Part shown: positions 14,910 to 19,146 of the stretch, one piece after another
How positions within the stretch are numbered: position 1 is the first letter of the stretch
Layout of the letters: each line of letters begins with the position of its first letter
Assembly: GCA_946529195.1 (NCBI GenBank)
Contig: CAMMZE010000003.1
Span: forward strand, 1-19,146
Direction of reading: 5' to 3'
Length of the DNA: 19,146 bases
DNA from: an uncultured Lachnospiraceae bacterium
Lineage (GTDB): Bacteria > Bacillota_A > Clostridia > Lachnospirales > Lachnospiraceae
The notes under the pieces: model-generated
Told to the model about the DNA's origin: nothing
The model's database searches: none
The model's input: the letters and a program-made list of their open reading frames with translations, nothing else
Position numbers and translations under genes: made by a program

Positions 14910-15788
14910 ATGTCTTCAGATTATATCGTACATGCATCGGGTGCAGGCGGACAGGTCAGGATCTATGCCGCTTACACCAAAAATCTTGTGGAAAAGGCAA
15001 GAATAGCCCATGATACCACGCCGGTGGTAACAGCTGCGCTCGGCAGGCTGCTGACTGCGGGATCCATGATGGGAACCATGATGAAGGGGGAAAATGATGT
15101 CCTGACCCTTCAGATCAAAAGTGACGGCCCGGTCAGAAGCCTGACCGTCACAGCCAGATCCAATGGAAATGTCAAGGGATATCCCGGCGAGCCGCATGTG
15201 GACATTCCTCCGCTCAGACCCGGCAAGCTCAATGTCGGCGGCGCAGTGGGCAAAGGCACCCTGACCGTGATCCGCGACCTGGGCCTGAAAGAGCCTTACT
15301 CCGGCAGTGTAGATCTGGTTTCCGGAGAGATTGCGGAAGATCTGAGCTACTATTACGCAGTCAGCGAACAGACAGGGTCTGCTGTAGCACTGGGGGTTCT
15401 GGTTGACACAGACCTGAGCGTCCGTCAGGCAGGAGGATATATTCTGCAGATGATGCCGTTTGCCCAGGAGGAAGTGATCGAACGTCTGGAAAAAAATATC
15501 GCCCAGATGCCTCCTGTCACGACTCTGCTGGAGAATGGCGAGACACCGGAGTCTATGATCCGCAAGGTCATGGACGGCTTTGATACAGAAATTTATGAGC
15601 GGCTGCCGGCAGATTTTGTCTGTGACTGCAGCAGAGAAAGAGTGGAACGCAGCATCATCAGCATCGGCAGGAAAGACCTGCAGGAAATCATTGATGAGGG
15701 CGAGGAAATCGAGGTAAACTGCCAGTTCTGCGGAAAACATTACCGGATGACGCCCGAAGAGCTCAAGGGGCTTCTCGCCAGACTTTAG
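14910..15788 (+). CDS. hslO: Redox-regulated chaperone Hsp33
   Basis: Hsp33 holds unfolding proteins during oxidative stress. In reducing conditions four cysteines bind zinc; oxidation releases zinc and activates it. All four are present in the C-terminus: C238 and C240 (VCDCSRERVE) and C271 and C274 (NCQFCGKHY), in the CxC...CxxC pattern. The N-terminus SSDYIVHASGAGGQVRIYAA matches the family start, and the family block GKGTLTVIRDLGLKEPYSG is present. Length is 292 residues (family about 290). AAAGGTGAG (14897-14905) is close before ATG 14910; a GTG at 14901 is in frame but less likely. It is coupled to the methyltransferase, whose stop at 14902-14904 lies in the hslO ribosome site. Confidence 0.96.
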   Translation: MSSDYIVHASGAGGQVRIYAAYTKNLVEKARIAHDTTPVVTAALGRLLTAGSMMGTMMKGENDVLTLQIKSDGPVRSLTVTARSNGNVKGYPGEPHVDIPPLRPGKLNVGGAVGKGTLTVIRDLGLKEPYSGSVDLVSGEIAEDLSYYYAVSEQTGSAVALGVLVDTDLSVRQAGGYILQMMPFAQEEVIERLEKNIAQMPPVTTLLENGETPESMIRKVMDGFDTEIYERLPADFVCDCSRERVERSIISIGRKDLQEIIDEGEEIEVNCQFCGKHYRMTPEELKGLLARL

Positions 15789-15822
15789 GCGAATAATGGC
15801 GATTTCTGTCGATGAATGATAA

Positions 15823-15852
15823 TTGAAAAATAGGACTCCTGATAGGTATAAT
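15823..15852 (+). promoter_or_regulatory. Sigma-A promoter of the DUF5688-like gene
   Basis: TTGAAA (15823-15828) and a perfect TATAAT (15847-15852) are 18 bp apart. The start would be near 15859, giving a leader of about 50 bases. I see no clear terminator between hslO (stop 15788) and this promoter. Confidence 0.7.
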
Positions 15853-15908
15853 AATGAGTACAGATCTCCGGCCGGATTTGGTGGACTTCATAGTAAAGGA
15901 GAGTGTAC

Positions 15909-16805
15909 ATGAATCAGTTATTATCTTATCAGGATCTTTTTTTTAGCGTCAGAGACCAGATTCAGATCGGTCTTCCCCCGGGCATACAGATGATCACGGG
16001 ATGCCGCACGAGAGGGGAAAGCAGCAGGATGCAGGAGACGCTCGAGTTTCGAAAAGACAAAGACCAGGTTGGCATGATCTTTTATGCAGAGGATATGTAT
16101 ATGCAGTACCTGCAGGGAGCGCCGCCTTCTCTGATCGCTTCTCAGATCGCGCAGATGTGCCTTCAGGATCCGCCCTCTGAGCTCCAGAGCATTCTGGATT
16201 ACAGGCAGGCGGCAGAGAGTCTGTCCCTGCGTCTGGTCAATTATGAAAAAAATAAGAAAAAACTGTCCGATTATGTTTACCGGACTTTCCTGGATCTGGC
16301 AGTGATCTGCAGGGTCATTGTTCCTTTTCAGGAGGAGGGCGTGATGCGGACGGCTGCTGTCAGCAGGCATCTTTTAAAGCGCTGGGAGATATCAGAGGAT
16401 GAGCTCTTTGACCAGGCCAGGGAGTGCATGATGCGGCGTGATGCGCCTGTGCTGCGCCCGCTTGGCGATATTCTGTCTGAGCTTGCCCCCGGCAGGGATC
16501 TTCCGCCCGGGCGGCAGAGCGATCTGTATGTCCTTACGACTGCCAGCGGCATCTGCGGAGCCAGCGCAGTCCTCTTTTCGGGGAGAACCCAGCAGCTGGC
16601 CAGGGAACTGGGCAGAGATGTCCTGGTCCTGCCCAGCAGCATACATGAGATGCTGCTTTTGCCGGACTGGGGAGAGTGGGAGGTTGGCGCTCTGCGGAGT
16701 ATTGTAGAAGATGTCAACCGCAATGTCGTGCCGGAAGAGGATTATCTTTCAGACAACATTTACCGATACAGGCTTGCAGAGGACAGATTTGTCATTGAGG
16801 AATGA
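15909..16805 (+). CDS. DUF5688-like protein of unknown function
   Basis: 298 residues, soluble, no signal peptide or membrane segment seen. The C-terminal third resembles what I recall of the DUF5688 family, common in Lachnospiraceae: DLYVLTTASGICGASAVL (about 205-222), then a strand with DVLVLPSSIHEMLLLPD (about 237-253), and ending with VPEEDYLSDNIYRYRL (about 274-289). The first two thirds are less conserved to the eye and contain helices. No catalytic motif is evident. The run VLVLPSSIHE is a likely conserved signature. The GTG at 15903 is in frame, but AAAGGAGAG (15895-15903) fits ATG 15909. It has its own promoter and is followed by a new promoter, so it is probably a monocistronic unit. 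Family recall is fairly confident; function is unknown. Confidence 0.8.
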   Translation: MNQLLSYQDLFFSVRDQIQIGLPPGIQMITGCRTRGESSRMQETLEFRKDKDQVGMIFYAEDMYMQYLQGAPPSLIASQIAQMCLQDPPSELQSILDYRQAAESLSLRLVNYEKNKKKLSDYVYRTFLDLAVICRVIVPFQEEGVMRTAAVSRHLLKRWEISEDELFDQARECMMRRDAPVLRPLGDILSELAPGRDLPPGRQSDLYVLTTASGICGASAVLFSGRTQQLARELGRDVLVLPSSIHEMLLLPDWGEWEVGALRSIVEDVNRNVVPEEDYLSDNIYRYRLAEDRFVIEE

Positions 16806-16826
16806 GTATGCTTTTTGCTGAAAAGC

Positions 16827-16889
16827 GCAGGCGGCAGGTGCCAGATCCCGGCACTTATGATATAATAGGAGCAGGCACAGGCCGCCTGC
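16827..16889. repeat. Nested inverted repeats around the next promoter
   Basis: GCAGGCGGC (16827-16835) and GCCGCCTGC (16881-16889) are exact inverted copies, 45 bp apart. A smaller pair, GTGCC (16838-16842) and GGCAC (16850-16854), lies inside the -35 to -10 spacer. They flank or overlap the TATAAT at 16861-16866. This could be an operator, or a folded 3' end of the upstream message, though no U-tract follows the small hairpin. Confidence 0.5.
16838..16866 (+). promoter_or_regulatory. Extended -10 promoter of the dehydrogenase unit
   Basis: TATAAT (16861-16866) is perfect and preceded by TGA at 16858-16860, an extended -10. A weak -35, GTGCCA (16838-16843), lies 17 bp upstream. Transcription would begin near 16873, about 65 bases before the start codon. 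Confidence 0.65.
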
Positions 16890-16936
16890 CTTCTGTGCAG
16901 GATAAGTGTATCATATACAGGAAAGGATGAGAGGCT

Positions 16937-17896
16937 ATGGAAAGGACAGTACTGTGCGTGATGCCGGTAGAGGAGCGTCACAAAGAGAAGCTGGAGGCAG
17001 CGGGAGCGGGATGCCGTTTTATATACTCGTCATACAAGGCGGTAACCAGAGACCAGATCGCACAGGCTGATGTGATCCTGGGCAATGCACCGGCAGACAT
17101 GATCTGCGCATCGCCCCGTCTGAAGCTTCTCCAGCTCAATTCTGCAGGGACAGATGACTATATCAAGCCCGGCGTCCTGAGCCCGGATACGATCCTTCTC
17201 AATGCGACCGGAGCCTACAGCAAAGCCGTGGCAGAGCATGCCCTTGCCATGACATTGGCACTGATTAAGAAGCTGCATCTGTACCGGGATGATCACAGGG
17301 AAGGAAAGTGGAGCGACTACGGGACAGTGACCTCGATCGCGGATGCCGTCGTTCTGGTTGTGGGCCTCGGGGATATCGGGGCGCATTATGCCCGGCTGGC
17401 AAAGGCTCTGGGAGCCTATACGATCGGGATTTCCCGCAGACCCAAGGAGCCCCTGCCCTTTGTAGATGAAGAGTATCTGACAGAGCAGACAGATGAGATT
17501 CTTGGCAGGGCAGATATCGTCGTTTCTTTCCTGCCCGGAAACGGACAGACACGGCATTTCTACGACGCGGCGCGCTTTGCCCGGATGAAGGAGGGCGCTT
17601 ATTTCCTCAATCTGGGAAGAGGCAGCGCTGTGGACCAGGAGGCCCTTTTGCAGGCCCTGGAAAGCGGACATCTGGCAGGGGCCGGAATAGATGTAACAGA
17701 CCCTGAACCGCTCCCGGCAGACAGTCCCCTCTGGCAGGAGGACAAGCTTCTGATCACGCCGCATGTGGCCGGATCCTTCCATCTGCCGGAGACCTTTGAG
17801 CGGATCGTTGATATCGCGGCAGAGAATCTGCGGGCATGGCTGGAGGGCGGCAGCCTTCGCAATGTGGTGGATTTTACGACTGGATACAAAAGATAA
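16937..17896 (+). CDS. D-2-hydroxyacid dehydrogenase (NAD-dependent family)
   Basis: A 319-residue member of the D-isomer-specific 2-hydroxyacid dehydrogenases, which interconvert 2-keto acids and D-2-hydroxy acids with NAD(P)H. The Rossmann loop is VVGLGDIG (G143, G145, G148). The catalytic triad is R228 (NLGRGS), E257 (DPEPL) and H276 (TPHVAG). The preference for NADH or NADPH is uncertain: after the nucleotide-binding strand there is an ISRR pair, and such basic residues are often seen in NADP(H)-using members. The substrate (hydroxypyruvate, glyoxylate, phosphoglycerate or other) cannot be read; serA is less likely because there is no ACT domain. The RBS is in GGATGAGAGG just before ATG 16937. 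It is the first gene of a unit that runs into the membrane protein and the Hsp70-like gene, 21 bp apart. Confidence 0.92.
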   Translation: MERTVLCVMPVEERHKEKLEAAGAGCRFIYSSYKAVTRDQIAQADVILGNAPADMICASPRLKLLQLNSAGTDDYIKPGVLSPDTILLNATGAYSKAVAEHALAMTLALIKKLHLYRDDHREGKWSDYGTVTSIADAVVLVVGLGDIGAHYARLAKALGAYTIGISRRPKEPLPFVDEEYLTEQTDEILGRADIVVSFLPGNGQTRHFYDAARFARMKEGAYFLNLGRGSAVDQEALLQALESGHLAGAGIDVTDPEPLPADSPLWQEDKLLITPHVAGSFHLPETFERIVDIAAENLRAWLEGGSLRNVVDFTTGYKR

Positions 17897-17917
17897 GGCC
17901 ATCCGGAGGATAGTATT

Positions 17918-18820
17918 ATGGCAATGATCGATTATCTGGAGAAGGATAAGGAAAAGCTGATCGACGGGCTGACCCGGGCAGGAACGCCGGAAAAGGCAGG
18001 ACGCCTGGTGGAAGAAGAACTGGACCGGCTTCTGGCCCGCTATAACGAGCAGTGTGAGAGTGAGAGAGGGCGGGAGTCCTCCGCCTATATGCTGCAGACT
18101 GCCAGAGCTGCCGTTCCCATGATCGGCACATCCGGCGAGCCAAAGGTGTGGGAGTACAGTGCAGGAGGTACGGCAGGAACGGCCCCGGTTAAGGCACCGG
18201 TTCCTGTAAAGTCCCGGATTCTGCTGATCGCCGGCCTGGTCTGCGCCGTGATCTCTGTAGTACTTCCCCTGGGCGTTTCATCCCTGCTGCATATCGCATC
18301 CCTGCCGGCTTCCATCGTCTTCCTTGCCTGCAGCCTGCTGGCTGCCTACGGGGCGGGAATCACCAGAAAGGCCCCGGAGGGCAATGTGCAGGCCCAGCGG
18401 AAACAGATGGTCGAGGTCCCTGTTGATGCGGGCAAGATCTACCGCTGTCTGCGGGCCATCATTTTGTCTGTCGACCAGACCCTCAATGACATCCATCTTT
18501 CTGAGGAATGGGATAAGACGCACGGATCCCCCTCTGCATTGCCCGGCGGATCCGGAGAACCGGACGGGGCGGAGCTGGCCATGCTTTCCGATCTTCTGGA
18601 AGCAGCCTACAGCGGGGACGGCGAGTTTGCCCTGAAGAAACTTTCCGGGATCCGCTATTACCTGTATAAGAAACAGATAGAAGTGATCGATTACAGCAAA
18701 GATACAGCCGCTATGTTTGATATCATGCCGGCAAAGGGGAAGGCCTCTACCATGCGGCCGGCACTGGTATACCAGGGAAGGCTGCTGCGTAAGGGCATAG
18801 CAACGGAAGGAGCAGATTAA
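17918..18820 (+). CDS. Unrecognised two-helix membrane protein beside Hsp70-like gene
   Basis: I do not recognise this 300-residue protein. The first 60 residues are charged and helical (EKDKEKLIDGLTRAGTPEKA), followed by a linker rich in G, A, P and T (about 70-98). Two hydrophobic segments follow, at 101-120 and 128-147, with a short turn between, so both ends should face the same side, probably the cytosol. The C-terminal domain (about 165-300) has YRCLRAIILSVDQTLNDI, a flexible PGGSGEPDG stretch, and an end reading MRPALVYQGRLLRKGIA. GGAGGA (17905-17910) sits 7 bp before ATG. Its stop (18818-18820) touches the start of the Hsp70-like gene. That tight arrangement suggests that the two proteins work together, perhaps placing the ATPase at the membrane; this is inference. 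Confidence 0.8.
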   Translation: MAMIDYLEKDKEKLIDGLTRAGTPEKAGRLVEEELDRLLARYNEQCESERGRESSAYMLQTARAAVPMIGTSGEPKVWEYSAGGTAGTAPVKAPVPVKSRILLIAGLVCAVISVVLPLGVSSLLHIASLPASIVFLACSLLAAYGAGITRKAPEGNVQAQRKQMVEVPVDAGKIYRCLRAIILSVDQTLNDIHLSEEWDKTHGSPSALPGGSGEPDGAELAMLSDLLEAAYSGDGEFALKKLSGIRYYLYKKQIEVIDYSKDTAAMFDIMPAKGKASTMRPALVYQGRLLRKGIATEGAD

Positions 18821-19146
18821 ATGGAACGGTTTTACGGTTTTGACCTGGGAGATGCCGAAAGCGCCGTATCCAGACTGCAGAAAAAAGAGCAGTCGGTCCC
18901 GGAAGTGATTCCGGTCTGCGGGGCAAAGAGCTTTATCACAGCCTATGCAAACCTGTCTTCCGGGGAACTGCAGATCGGCGAGCAGGCTTGCTACAGTGCA
19001 AATGCGATTCGGAGAAGGATCCGTTTTAAGAGCAGTTTTCTGACAGATCCGTCTGTTGCGGAGGATGTCAAGCGCTTTGCGGCAGGAGTACTGGGAGAGT
19101 TGTATGGAAGCGGTGATCTGGTACAGAATGATGACTGCTGTTTTTA
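18821..19146 (+). CDS. Hsp70-like ATPase, divergent, 3' end outside window
   Basis: An open frame runs from ATG 18821 to the right edge (108 residues seen) with no stop. It follows the previous stop directly, with GGAAGGAG (18805-18812) as ribosome site. The start YGFDLGDAESAV (5-16) aligns with the first phosphate loop of Hsp70 (GIDLGTTNSxV). LQIGEQA (50-56) matches the DnaK VGxxA step, and RIRFKSSF (66-73) matches its IKRxIGRxF region. The threonines of DLGTT are replaced by D11 and A12, and the next charged E13 replaces N, so nucleotide handling may differ from DnaK. It is probably an Hsp70-family accessory protein rather than DnaK. The substrate domain, if any, is beyond the window. Confidence 0.75.
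   Translation, partial: MERFYGFDLGDAESAVSRLQKKEQSVPEVIPVCGAKSFITAYANLSSGELQIGEQACYSANAIRRRIRFKSSFLTDPSVAEDVKRFAAGVLGELYGSGDLVQNDDCCF

Noticed and set aside
1..19146. Defence island, prophage, CRISPR array or insertion sequence
   Set aside because: No repeat-spacer pattern, transposase, integrase, toxin-antitoxin pair or restriction gene was seen; AddAB is a housekeeping repair enzyme here.

Overview
The window looks like chromosome of a gut-type Clostridia, most likely Lachnospiraceae. The reasons are moderate GC content, strong AGGAGG-type ribosome binding sites, an L-box lysine riboswitch before dapA, AddAB rather than RecBCD, a class III fructose-bisphosphatase, and a protein resembling the Lachnospiraceae-enriched DUF5688 family. 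The family-level placement is an inference from gene content. All convincing genes read on the + strand, coding density is high, and I see no tRNA, rRNA, CRISPR array, insertion sequence or prophage gene.

Layout: (1) Positions 1-274 hold a long terminator hairpin closing whatever lies upstream, then a REP-like palindrome, with no convincing gene. (2) 275-1541 carries a two-OB-fold SSB-like protein and a short CobA/BtuR-type corrinoid adenosyltransferase behind its own weak promoter and a 20-bp palindrome. (3) 1564-3735 is the lysine biosynthesis unit: a near-consensus promoter, lysine riboswitch, intrinsic terminator, dapA, a strong hairpin, and dapB. (4) 3786-12940 continues with fbp (gluconeogenesis), a second strong hairpin, then addB and addA overlapping by 41 bp (double-strand break repair). 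(5) 13026-15788 is a new unit: promoter, an unrecognised membrane-anchored protein, a SAM methyltransferase and the redox chaperone Hsp33. (6) 15823-16805 is a single-gene unit for a DUF5688-like protein. (7) 16838 to the right edge is a further unit led by an extended -10 promoter inside inverted repeats: a D-2-hydroxyacid dehydrogenase, an unrecognised two-helix membrane protein and the start of a divergent Hsp70-like ATPase cut by the window end.

Most of the window is housekeeping. When external lysine is plentiful, the riboswitch should stop transcription before dapA, lowering dapA/dapB and perhaps genes further along if there is read-through. AddA and AddB form the helicase-nuclease that prepares broken DNA ends for RecA. 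The least explained part is the right edge. There a membrane protein gene abuts, stop codon to start codon, an Hsp70-like gene whose phosphate loop differs from canonical DnaK; this is the best candidate for an undescribed system. Secondary points are the strong intergenic hairpins without U-tracts, the palindromes at promoters, and the REP-like repeat.
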